Assembly: GCA_902802215.1 (NCBI GenBank)
Contig: CADCLH010000040.1
Span: 1 to 5,333 of the forward strand
Length of the DNA: 5,333 nt
Reading direction: 5' to 3'
Origin: Oscillospiraceae bacterium
GTDB taxonomy: Bacteria > Bacillota > Clostridia > Oscillospirales > Oscillospiraceae
Of this stretch, positions 1 through 5,214 are shown piece by piece. Positions within the stretch are counted from its first letter, which is position 1; every line of letters starts with the position of its first letter. The notes under the pieces were generated by a model. That model did not search any database and was not told the origin of the DNA. It saw only the letters and a program-made list of their open reading frames with translations. Position numbers and translations under genes: made by a program.

Positions 1-64
1 CGCCGCAGGCCGCCAGAGCGACGATCATGACGAGCGCCAGCACAAGAGCAAGTGTTTTCTTCAT
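1..64 (-). CDS. Lipoprotein, N-terminal signal peptide only (cut by left edge)
   Basis: Only the first 21 codons are in the window. They read MKKTLALVLALVMIVALAACG: two Lys, a hydrophobic core and a lipobox L-A-A-C with Cys20 as the expected lipidated residue. The product should be exported and anchored to the outer face of the cytoplasmic membrane. The ATG is at 64-62, preceded on the minus strand by a GAGG Shine-Dalgarno about 9 nt upstream. In Firmicutes such leaders are very common on solute-binding proteins of ABC importers. Because the divergent neighbour is an alpha-glucosidase, a sugar-binding lipoprotein is a reasonable guess, but nothing of the mature protein is visible, so the function is unknown. 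Confidence 0.85.
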   Translation of the reverse strand, partial: MKKTLALVLALVMIVALAACG

Positions 65-125
65 GCTTTTTTCCTCACTTTTTCATAGAGTTTTTGGGCG
101 GGGATTTCCCCCTCCTTACTGACTC

Positions 126-154
126 AGTTTAGCATTTCATCCCCGCAAAATCAA
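126..154 (-). promoter_or_regulatory. Putative sigma-A promoter of the lipoprotein gene
   Basis: Reading the minus strand, TTGATT (plus 149-154) is followed by a 17-bp spacer and TAAACT (plus 126-131). Each box matches consensus at 4 of 6 positions, with ideal spacing. Transcription would start near 119, giving a 5' leader of about 55 nt. Two palindromes overlap it: ACTGACTCAGT (118-128) at the -10 side and AAAATCAATGATTTT (147-161) over the -35. Confidence 0.5.
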
Positions 155-161
155 TGATTTT
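147..161. promoter_or_regulatory. Perfect 15-bp palindrome over the lipoprotein -35 box; possible operator
   Basis: AAAATCA-A-TGATTTT is a perfect 7-1-7 inverted repeat covering the -35 box of the minus-strand promoter. The position is where a dimeric repressor would block RNA polymerase. No regulator gene is in the window and I do not recognise the motif as belonging to a known family, so its role is inference. Confidence 0.4.
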
Positions 162-246
162 TGTGCCATTCGCCGATTCTGGGCGTTTTGTACGAAGCAT
201 ACTTTCAAAAATTATAGCTTTTGACCAATTGACAGTGCGCCCGCTT

Positions 247-289
247 TTGTACAGGCAACACTTGCATGTTTGTCCATACTCCTGTACAA
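247..289. promoter_or_regulatory. Inverted repeat flanking the alpha-glucosidase -35 box; possible paired operator
   Basis: TTGTACAGG (247-255) and CCTGTACAA (281-289) form a perfect 9-bp inverted repeat with a 25-bp gap. Each arm also contains the palindrome TGTACA (248-253 and 283-288, 35 bp apart). The right arm overlaps the -10 box and the left arm lies upstream of the -35. A related TTTTGTACG occurs at 186-194. This geometry suggests two regulator sites controlling the glucosidase promoter. The regulator is not identified. Confidence 0.45.
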
Positions 290-290
290 T
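262..290 (+). promoter_or_regulatory. Putative sigma-A promoter of the alpha-glucosidase gene
   Basis: TTGCAT (262-267), a 17-bp spacer and TACAAT (285-290) give a good sigma-A promoter. Transcription would start near 297, about 30 nt before the ATG, and the AGGAGG ribosome binding site at 311-316 lies inside this short leader. A TTGACA at 229-234 is a consensus -35 sequence but has no matching -10 at proper spacing. Confidence 0.65.
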
Positions 291-325
291 AAGAAAAAAA
301 CCTTTTTTACAGGAGGAATCCCCTT

Positions 326-2002
326 ATGCAGCGCAAATGGTGGCACGGCAAAACCGCATATCAGATCTACCCGAAGAGCTTCTGCGACTCGAACGGCGAC
401 GGGATCGGCGACCTGCGGGGCGTGATCTCGAAGCTCGACTACCTGCGGGAGCTCGGCGTGGAGATCGTCTGGCTCTCCCCCGTCTACCCCTCGCCCATGG
501 CCGACCAGGGCTACGACATCTCCGACTACTACGGCATCGACCCGCGCTTCGGCACCATGGACGACATGGACGAGCTGATCGCGAAGGCGCGCGAGCGCGG
601 GATCTCCATCGTGATGGATCTGGTCGTCAACCACTGCTCGGACGAGCACGAGTGGTTCCGCAGGGCCTGCGAGGACCCGGACGGGCCCTACGGGCAGTTC
701 TTCTACATCCGGGATTGGCATGAGGGCGAGCCCCTCCCCTGCAACTGGCGCAGCTACTTCGGCGGCCCCTGCTGGGAAACGCTGCCCGGACATCCGGACA
801 AGATCTACTTCCACGCCTTCCACAAAAAGCAGCCCGACCTCAACTGGGAAAACCCCAAACTTCGCCGGGAGATCTACAAGATGATCAACTGGTGGCTGGA
901 CCGGGGACTCGGCGGCTTTCGCATCGACGCGATCATCAACATCAAGAAGCTGCTCCCCTTCCGCGATTTCCCCGCCGACCGGGACGACGGCCTTTGCGCC
1001 ATCCAGCGGATGCTGGCCGAGACCGAGGGCGTGAACGTCTTCCTGCGCGAGATGGCCGACGAGACCTTCTGCCTCTACGACGCCTTCTCCGTGGGCGAGG
1101 TCTTCAATGAGAAGACCGAGGACCTGCCGCTGATCATCGGGGACGACGGCTACTTCTCCAGCATGTTCGACTTCTCCGAGCACCTGCTCGGTCTGGACCG
1201 GCGCGGCTGGCATCTTTCGCATCTGCCGACGGCGGAGGAGTACAAGCAGGCCGCCTTCGCCGCGCAGGCGCGCGTCGCCGACATCGGCTTCCTCTCCAAC
1301 ATCATCGAAAACCACGACGAGCCGCGCGGCGTCTCCCACTATCTGCCGCAGGGCGAGCGCTCCGACGCGGCCAAGAAGCTGCTCGGCGGGCTCAACTTCC
1401 TGCTGCGCGGCCTGCCCTTCCTCTATCAGGGGCAGGAGCTCGGCATGGAAAACCGCACGGGCTGGACGCTCGGGGAGTTTGACGATGTCAACACCCTCGA
1501 CCAGTACGAGGTGGCCCTGCGCGCGGGTCTCACGCCGGAACAGGCCCTCCGGGCCGTCTCGCTCTACTCGCGCGACAACGCCCGCACGCCCTTCCAGTGG
1601 GACGCCTCCCCCGGCGCGGGCTTCACGACCGGCACGCCCTGGCTGCCGCTCAACCCGAATTACCGGGAGCTCAACCTCGCCGCCCAGCGCGGGCGCGAGG
1701 GCTCGGTCTACGAGTTCTACCGCAGCCTCATCGCCCTGCGAAAGAGCGGGGAATACGGGGAGACGCTGGTTTACGGCGAAACCGTGCCGTGGCTTGCGGA
1801 GCAGCGCAACCTCATGGCCTATCTGCGTCGGGGCGAAAGGACGGTCCTTGTGGCGGGGAACTTCCAGGGCGAGCCGCAGGACATGCGTCTGCCCGCGCCG
1901 CTGAGAAAGCTGCTGCTGAACAATCTGGAAACGCTGGACGCGGACGGGGAAACGCTGCATCTGGCCCCGTGGCAGCTCGCCGTGGTCGAGGTGGAGGGAT
2001 AA
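326..2002 (+). CDS. GH13 alpha-glucosidase (oligo-1,6-glucosidase / maltase type)
   Basis: A 558-residue cytoplasmic glycoside hydrolase with no signal peptide, the usual length for GH13 oligo-1,6-glucosidase/alpha-glucosidase relatives. The family hydrolyses alpha-1,6 or alpha-1,4 bonds at the non-reducing ends of short oligosaccharides. Visible motifs, in order: the calcium-site loop DSNGDGIGD (21-29), region I DLVVNH (98-103), region V QPDLNW (169-174), region II GFRIDAI with nucleophile Asp201, region III VGEVF with acid/base Glu258, and region IV ENHDEPR with Asp331. A C-terminal beta domain follows. Residue 202, next to the nucleophile, is Ala rather than the Val typical of alpha-1,6-specific members, which hints at alpha-1,4 or mixed activity. 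The start is fixed by AGGAGG (311-316) 9 nt before ATG. It appears monocistronic; no T-tract terminator follows, only repeats. Sure of family, not of substrate. Confidence 0.95.
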   Translation: MQRKWWHGKTAYQIYPKSFCDSNGDGIGDLRGVISKLDYLRELGVEIVWLSPVYPSPMADQGYDISDYYGIDPRFGTMDDMDELIAKARERGISIVMDLVVNHCSDEHEWFRRACEDPDGPYGQFFYIRDWHEGEPLPCNWRSYFGGPCWETLPGHPDKIYFHAFHKKQPDLNWENPKLRREIYKMINWWLDRGLGGFRIDAIINIKKLLPFRDFPADRDDGLCAIQRMLAETEGVNVFLREMADETFCLYDAFSVGEVFNEKTEDLPLIIGDDGYFSSMFDFSEHLLGLDRRGWHLSHLPTAEEYKQAAFAAQARVADIGFLSNIIENHDEPRGVSHYLPQGERSDAAKKLLGGLNFLLRGLPFLYQGQELGMENRTGWTLGEFDDVNTLDQYEVALRAGLTPEQALRAVSLYSRDNARTPFQWDASPGAGFTTGTPWLPLNPNYRELNLAAQRGREGSVYEFYRSLIALRKSGEYGETLVYGETVPWLAEQRNLMAYLRRGERTVLVAGNFQGEPQDMRLPAPLRKLLLNNLETLDADGETLHLAPWQLAVVEVEG

Positions 2003-2052
2003 CGGCGGAGCGGCGCGGGATCGCGAAAGGCATTCGCAGCAAGGCGGAAGAA

Positions 2053-2188
2053 CCGTTTCTCTTTTCGGGCAAGTACCGGCAAGAGAAAACGGATTGCCAC
2101 ACCAGTGTGCGCACTGGTTCCCGTTTCTCTTTTCGGGCAAGTACCGGCAAGAGAAAACGGATTGCCACACCAGTGTGCGCACTGGTTC
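2053..2188. repeat. Perfect 68-bp tandem direct repeat, two copies
   Basis: Positions 2053-2120 and 2121-2188 are identical over all 68 bp. Each unit holds two hairpins. The first pairs CCGTTTCTCTT with AAGAGAAAACGG (one bulged A), with CGG/CCG pairing inside. The second is ACCAGTG-tgcg-CACTGGT, perfect over 7 bp (2101-2118 in the first copy). The absence of mismatches points to recent duplication. The look is that of a dispersed palindromic repeat of GC-rich Clostridia; genomic copy number cannot be judged here. A smaller hairpin, GCGAA-aggca-TTCGC (2023-2037), lies just upstream. Confidence 0.9.
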
Positions 2189-2225
2189 GCAATGACGTGC
2201 AGGGGGGAGGCCGGGCGCAAGGGGC
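2158..2225. repeat. 68-bp palindromic repeat, copy A
   Basis: This segment matches 2310-2377 at 64 of 68 positions (differences at 2169, 2170, 2188 and 2216). Its 5' part is shared with the second unit of the 68-bp tandem repeat, so the two families overlap. ATTGC (2161-2165) pairs with GCAAT (2189-2193) around the inner ACCAGTG/CACTGGT hairpin, giving an extended stem. A G-rich stretch follows. No coding capacity is supported. Confidence 0.85.
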
Positions 2226-2227
2226 AA

Positions 2228-2309
2228 CGCCACCTCATCCGCCCTGCGGGCACCTTTCCCTCAAGGGGAAGGCAGGGCCGCCGGGGGCGTCGGCCCCTAC
2301 AAGGGGGGA
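2228..2309. repeat. GC-rich hairpin block between repeat copies
   Basis: Three small hairpins sit side by side: GCCC-tgc-GGGC (2241-2251), CCTTTCCC-tcaa-GGGGAAGG (2253-2272, one G-T pair) and CCCC-tacaa-GGGG (2294-2306). None is followed by a T-tract, so they are not convincing intrinsic terminators. Together with the flanking copies they make the 2003-2389 gap a mosaic of structured repeats, probably intergenic repeat elements rather than a gene. Confidence 0.6.
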
Positions 2310-2377
2310 CGGATTGCCACGGCAGTGTGCGCACTGGTTTGCAATGACGTGCAGGGGGGAGGCCGGGAGCAAGGGGC
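2310..2377. repeat. 68-bp palindromic repeat, copy B
   Basis: The second copy, offset by exactly 152 bp from copy A with four substitutions. ATTGC (2313-2317) and GCAAT (2341-2345) keep the outer stem. The inner hairpin is weakened: GGCAGTG replaces ACCAGTG, leaving five perfect pairs (CAGTG/CACTG). It ends about 13 bp before the -35 box of the next gene. Confidence 0.85.
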
Positions 2378-2389
2378 GGCAACTTTTCC

Positions 2390-2418
2390 TTGCTTTTTTT
2401 GCCATACAGGCTTATAAT
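2390..2418 (+). promoter_or_regulatory. Putative sigma-A promoter of the zinc-ribbon/Ig-like protein gene
   Basis: A perfect TATAAT (2413-2418) lies 17 bp after TTGCTT (2390-2395), a weak -35. A start near 2425 gives a 5' leader of about 78 nt. A short palindrome TACC-aaa-GGTA (2421-2431) covers the predicted start point. Confidence 0.6.
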
Positions 2419-2467
2419 GTTACCAAAGGTACCGTTTTGCAACCTTATGTAAACCTGTTTTGTGCGT

Positions 2468-2481
2468 AATTGTTCACAATT
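2468..2481. promoter_or_regulatory. 14-bp inverted repeat in the 5' leader; possible operator
   Basis: AATTGT-tc-ACAATT is a perfect 6-2-6 inverted repeat between the promoter and the ribosome binding site of the gene starting at 2503. It could be an operator within the early transcribed region. The two-base centre is too small for a good RNA hairpin loop, which favours a DNA-binding site over an RNA element. No regulator is identified. Confidence 0.35.
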
Positions 2482-2502
2482 TCCGGAAAGGCGGGGTGCT
2501 CC

Positions 2503-3315
2503 ATGAAACGCAGGCTGTGTTTGCTGCTTGTCCTCGTGCTCCTGTTCGTTTGCGGCGGACATGCATTTGCCGACTACGACGTGCTCTACTGTCGGATGTG
2601 CGGCAGGAAGATCCCGGGCGACAGCAAGGTCTGCCCCTACTGCGGCGTGGCCGTGGTCCTCGTCGACGAGGGCGCGCGCGCTGCGGCGAAGCCCGCCGCT
2701 CCGGCCGCGCAGATCAACGCCCAGACGGTGCAGAACACCGCGCAGACGAATCCGGGACCGTTCAACACCACGCTGGACGCCAACGGCCTTGTCAGCGGCC
2801 GGGTGAGGGTGACCAAGAGCCCCACGAGCGAGTCCGTCCCCTACGGCGGCTCCTGCATGTTCATCGCGCACGCGGCCAACGCCACCTCCGTGACCTGGTA
2901 CATCGCCAGCGCGGACACCTCCACCATTCTGACCGCCTATGAGGCGGCCGACAACATCAGCGGCCTCCATGTCTCCGGCGGCAATACGGACACGCTGTCG
3001 CTCAGCGGCATCCCGTCCTGGATGAACGGCTGCCAGGTCCAGGCCTGCTTTACCGGCGAGGGCGGCCCGGTCTATACCGACGTCGCAAAGATCTGGACCT
3101 ACGAGGAGTGCGTGAGGGAGTCGAATCCCTGCTGGTGCCCCGTCGTGTACGAATGGTCCTATTATGAGCCCGCCGCGGGCCGGGACCCCGTGGTCCCCTG
3201 GTGGAATCCGCCGCATTCCTGGGAATATCAGGACACGCCGCCCTGGGCGCATAAGGTCGTCGTTTCTCCCTGGGAGAACTGCCCCGTGCCTCCGCCTCTG
3301 CCCTGCGCCGCCTGA
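2503..3315 (+). CDS. Exported zinc-ribbon protein with Ig-like region and Trp/Pro-rich tail
   Basis: I do not recognise a named family for this 270-residue protein. Residues 1-23 are a signal peptide (MKRR, Leu/Val-rich core, AFA before Asp24). A zinc ribbon follows: CxxC at Cys30/Cys33 and CPYCG at Cys44/Cys47. Residues 49-95 are an Ala/Gln/Thr-rich linker. Residues 97-200 look like an Ig-like beta domain, with VTWYI around Trp132 and Cys118/Cys182 placed like an Ig disulfide pair. The tail (203-270) is rich in Trp (7), Pro and Cys (203, 210, 212, 260, 268). ATG at 2503 is chosen over the in-frame TTG at 2470 because the signal peptide begins there and GGAAAGG lies about 11 nt upstream. It stands alone between a promoter and a terminator. 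Zinc ribbons are normally cytoplasmic, so an exported one is odd. Confidence 0.85.
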   Translation: MKRRLCLLLVLVLLFVCGGHAFADYDVLYCRMCGRKIPGDSKVCPYCGVAVVLVDEGARAAAKPAAPAAQINAQTVQNTAQTNPGPFNTTLDANGLVSGRVRVTKSPTSESVPYGGSCMFIAHAANATSVTWYIASADTSTILTAYEAADNISGLHVSGGNTDTLSLSGIPSWMNGCQVQACFTGEGGPVYTDVAKIWTYEECVRESNPCWCPVVYEWSYYEPAAGRDPVVPWWNPPHSWEYQDTPPWAHKVVVSPWENCPVPPPLPCAA

Positions 3316-3330
3316 AACAGCTTCATAAAG

Positions 3331-3365
3331 AACACTCCCCGGCCACCATGGCCGGGGAGTGTTTT
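3331..3365 (+). terminator. Strong intrinsic terminator, possibly bidirectional
   Basis: AACACTCCCCGGCC (3331-3344) pairs perfectly over 14 bp with 3350-3363 around a 5-nt loop, and T-rich sequence (TTTTGTTAC) follows on the plus strand. It lies 15 nt after the stop codon of the zinc-ribbon gene. On the minus strand the hairpin is followed by CTTTATG, a weaker tail, but it could also stop the convergent transcript of the leader-peptide gene at 3483-3689, which has no better terminator. Confidence 0.92.
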
Positions 3366-3400
3366 GTTACTCGGGGATCACAGGAAAACGCAAGCCCTAC

Positions 3401-3429
3401 TTGTAAAAAATAGAAAAAGATAGTATACT
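3401..3429 (+). promoter_or_regulatory. Putative plus-strand promoter, antisense to the leader-peptide gene
   Basis: TTGTAA (3401-3406, 4 of 6), a 17-bp AT-rich spacer and TATACT (3424-3429, 5 of 6) form a plausible sigma-A promoter. ATAGTA (3420-3425) and TACTAT (3435-3440) make a 6-bp inverted repeat overlapping the -10 and the predicted start near 3436. The next credible plus-strand gene is the sigma factor at 3794, so the RNA would carry a leader of roughly 360 nt antisense to the whole peptide gene. Alternatively it makes a separate antisense RNA, or the AT-rich match is fortuitous. Confidence 0.5.
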
Positions 3430-3482
3430 TTATTTACTATAAGGTTTGCAAAATTCCATTTTTGCCTCGGGAAGCGCCGCGC

Positions 3483-3689
3483 TTATTCCAGACCGAATTT
3501 CTTCCGGAAAGCGGCGTAGCTCTGCGCGCCGCCCGCGGCAGAGACAAAAGTCAACTCGTCCTCCGTCAGTTCGTCGTCGCTGTAGCGGTCGACCCAGTCG
3601 CTCAGGCTGTCGCCGAGGGGCGAAAAGGACTCCATATCCGCAGCCAGCTTCAGATATCCGCTCACACGATCCGTCGTTTTCTCTTCCAT
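3483..3689 (-). CDS. Candidate RiPP/bacteriocin-type precursor peptide with double-glycine-like leader
   Basis: A 68-residue acidic peptide. Residues 38-54 (DDELTEDELTFVSAAGG) resemble the ELxxxxLxxV-GG end of leaders processed by C39-peptidase exporters. The C-terminal segment after Gly54 is only AQSYAAFRKKFGLE, basic and aromatic, with no Cys and one Ser, so lanthionine or sactionine crosslinks are not possible in it. Hydrophobic spacing (Leu41, Leu46, Val49) would alternatively fit cleavage after Ala52. The minus strand is the coding one: AAGGAG lies 10 nt before ATG, a promoter with perfect TATAAT lies upstream, and a matching C39 transporter operon is divergently adjacent. It could be a bacteriocin, a signalling peptide or the substrate of a modification enzyme encoded outside. 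Family membership was not tested by search; the precursor role is inferred from motif and context. Confidence 0.75.
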   Translation of the reverse strand: MEEKTTDRVSGYLKLAADMESFSPLGDSLSDWVDRYSDDELTEDELTFVSAAGGAQSYAAFRKKFGLE

Positions 3690-3738
3690 GGTGATGCTTC
3701 TCCTTTCCCAGCTCAGGTCCGGCAGGTTCTTCTGTCTG

Positions 3739-3767
3739 ATTATACACCAAAACCGGGAGCTTGTTAC
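3739..3767 (-). promoter_or_regulatory. Putative sigma-A promoter of the leader-peptide gene
   Basis: On the minus strand GTAACA (plus 3762-3767, 4 of 6) is followed by 17 bp and a perfect TATAAT (plus 3739-3744). Transcription would start near 3732, about 43 nt before the ATG at 3689. It lies in the 104-bp gap shared with the divergent sigma-factor operon. No comparably good plus-strand sigma-A promoter is seen in this gap. Confidence 0.65.
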
Positions 3768-3793
3768 AGCTTTTTTTGAAAGGCTTTGAAAAA

Positions 3794-4342
3794 ATGCGCA
3801 TCATTGAATTCCCTCAAAAAACCTGCGCAGCGAAACCGTCGTTCGAGTCCGTGTATGAGGAATGCTATCAGCCGCTGCTGCACTATCTTTACAAGAAGAC
3901 CGGCAGGATGCAGGACGCGGAGGATCTGACCTCGGAGACCTTCCTTTACTGCTACCGCAGCTATGACAGCTACGATCCCGCGAAGAGCAAGGCGTCCACC
4001 TGGGTGTATCTGGTCGCCAACAGCAGACTGAAAAACTACTACCGGGACAAGCGCGAGCATGTGGAGATCTCGGAGCTGGAAAACCTGTTGCCCGCAGAGG
4101 AGACGGATATGGAGCGCGCCGCCTGGCTGGAGCAGCTGCGCGGCTTTCTCGCCGACAGGCTGGAATGCCTGCCGGAGCGGCAGCAGCAGATCATCGCGCT
4201 GCGCTTCTTCCAGGAGAAGGATTACGACGAGATCGCCGACGTGCTCGGCATCACCGCGGGGAACGCCCGGGTGCTGCTTTCCCGGGCCATTGACCGGCTG
4301 AGAAAAGAGATGGGCGATTCACAGTTCGATTGGAGTGTTTGA
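3794..4342 (+). CDS. ECF-type sigma-70 family RNA polymerase sigma factor
   Basis: A 182-residue protein with the two-domain layout of extracytoplasmic-function sigma factors, which direct RNA polymerase to dedicated promoters. Region 2 spans about 17-88: YEECYQPLLHYLYKK, then DAEDLTSETF (41-50, core-binding and -10 recognition helices), then STWVYLVANSRLKNYYRDKR. Region 4 spans about 122-173: LPERQQQIIALRFF, then the helix-turn-helix YDEIADVLGITAGNARVLLSRA for -35 recognition. The start is the ATG at 3794 with GAAAGG 10 nt upstream; the in-frame TTG at 3761 has no properly spaced ribosome binding site and lies in the opposing promoter. It ends 2 nt before the secretion gene, whose Shine-Dalgarno lies inside its last codons, so the two are almost certainly co-transcribed and coupled. 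No anti-sigma gene is visible. It probably regulates this locus, which is inference. Confidence 0.9.
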   Translation: MRIIEFPQKTCAAKPSFESVYEECYQPLLHYLYKKTGRMQDAEDLTSETFLYCYRSYDSYDPAKSKASTWVYLVANSRLKNYYRDKREHVEISELENLLPAEETDMERAAWLEQLRGFLADRLECLPERQQQIIALRFFQEKDYDEIADVLGITAGNARVLLSRAIDRLRKEMGDSQFDWSV

Positions 4343-4344
4343 AC

Positions 4345-5211
4345 ATGGCGCAGCTCTACAGAAAATCTGCCGTCGAGAGGATCTCCACTCCCGAGCAGCT
4401 GGATAAGGCGCTGACCGTGACCTCGCCCATGTCCTGGATCGCGCTGGCCGCCGTGACCGTCGTCATCCTCGCAGCCGTCATCTGGTCCGTGACCGCTACG
4501 ATCCCCGTGACCGTGACGGCCGCGGGGATCGTTGCCTCGCCTGTGAACACAAACGCCGTCTACTGCCCGGAGACCGGGACGGTCCTGAACGTGTTCGTCA
4601 GCCCGAATACCGAGGTCTCGATCGGCGACCCGCTCGCCAGCTACAGGACCGTCAGCGGCGACGTGAAGACCGTCTGCTCCGATCAGGTCGGCACGGTGAC
4701 CGAGATCCTCGTCGACAGGCGGGACGCGGACGGGAAGGACGCGGGAGCCGGGAGGATCAACCAGGGCGAAGCGCTGCTGCGCCTCTCTCCGAAGGTCAGC
4801 AGCCCCCAGGTGATCGTGTGCTATGTGGGGCTCGCCGACGCAAAGAGAATCAAACGCGGGATGCAGGTGAACGTCTCGCCGGAGATCAGGGAGAGCCATT
4901 CCGCCGGACATATGGCCGCGCGCGTCATCAATGTGGATTCCTACGCCGCCTCCGCGGAGGGGATGGACGCCGTTCTCGGCTCGGACAACAACGTCGCTTC
5001 CACCTTCCGGAAGGACAACCGGGCCGTCGTGGCCGTCACCTGCGAGCTCTGCCCCGACCCGAATACCGTCAGCGGCTATTCCTGGTCCAACGACAGGGGC
5101 GCACGGTTCGAGGTGACGAACGGCACCCCGGTCGAGGCGAAAATCATCGTGGCGGAGGTCCGCCCCATCACCAGACTGTCTGCGAAGCTCAAGAATATCT
5201 GGGGGGACTGA
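4345..5211 (+). CDS. NHLM-type bacteriocin secretion protein (HlyD-like membrane-fusion protein)
   Basis: A 288-residue accessory subunit of a peptide exporter, expected to be anchored in the cytoplasmic membrane and to work with the ABC transporter that follows. A cytoplasmic N-terminus with RISTPEQLDKALTVTSP (12-28), typical of the NHLM secretion-protein family, precedes one membrane segment (about 29-51). A split lipoyl-like domain follows (73-100, with GTVLNVFV and VSIGDPL; second half at 115-148). A beta-barrel part has ADAKRIKRGMQVNV (164-177), as in membrane-fusion proteins. The long coiled-coil hairpin of Gram-negative HlyD proteins is absent. ATG at 4345 has GGAG (4332-4335) 9 nt upstream; an in-frame TTG at 4330 lacks this. 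It lies 2 nt after the sigma factor and 3 nt before the transporter. The family call is by recognition, not search. Confidence 0.88.
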   Translation: MAQLYRKSAVERISTPEQLDKALTVTSPMSWIALAAVTVVILAAVIWSVTATIPVTVTAAGIVASPVNTNAVYCPETGTVLNVFVSPNTEVSIGDPLASYRTVSGDVKTVCSDQVGTVTEILVDRRDADGKDAGAGRINQGEALLRLSPKVSSPQVIVCYVGLADAKRIKRGMQVNVSPEIRESHSAGHMAARVINVDSYAASAEGMDAVLGSDNNVASTFRKDNRAVVAVTCELCPDPNTVSGYSWSNDRGARFEVTNGTPVEAKIIVAEVRPITRLSAKLKNIWGD

Positions 5212-5214
5212 GCG

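Noticed and set aside
75..86. Three-codon minus-strand frame (Met-Lys-Lys-stop) just upstream of the lipoprotein start, considered as a leader peptide
   Set aside because: Its AAGGAGG (plus 111-117) is about 24 nt away, too far, and no attenuator-like structure is evident.
212..2233. 673-codon open frame on the minus strand across the glucosidase gene
   Set aside because: It is the GC-rich antisense shadow of a clear GH13 gene, has low-complexity Val/Glu/Arg composition, and runs through the intergenic repeats at its start.
2053..2377. Repeats considered as a CRISPR array
   Set aside because: The 68-bp units are directly adjacent with no spacers, and the next pair is 152 bp apart and diverged; no cas gene is present.
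2548..2556. Cys17 of the zinc-ribbon protein considered as a lipobox cysteine
   Set aside because: The residues before it (L-F-V-C) lack the small residue at -1, while AFA before Asp24 fits signal peptidase I cleavage.
1819..3252. 477-codon minus-strand open frame across the repeats and the zinc-ribbon gene
   Set aside because: It crosses two unrelated units and the repeat block, shows no recognisable motif, and opposes a gene with signal peptide, promoter and terminator.
3448..3465. GCAAAA-ttccat-TTTTGC considered as terminator of the leader-peptide gene
   Set aside because: It has only six mostly A-T pairs and no T-tract on the minus strand; the hairpin at 3331-3363 is a better stop.
3446..3779. 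Plus-strand open frames of 82 and 105 codons over the leader-peptide gene
   Set aside because: Both are Arg/Ser/Pro-rich shadows without a good ribosome binding site, whereas the minus-strand peptide has motif, Shine-Dalgarno and promoter.
3761..3793. TTG at 3761 as the start of the sigma factor
   Set aside because: GGGAG lies only about 1 nt upstream of it, too close, and the position overlaps the -35 box of the divergent promoter; ATG at 3794 has a properly spaced site.
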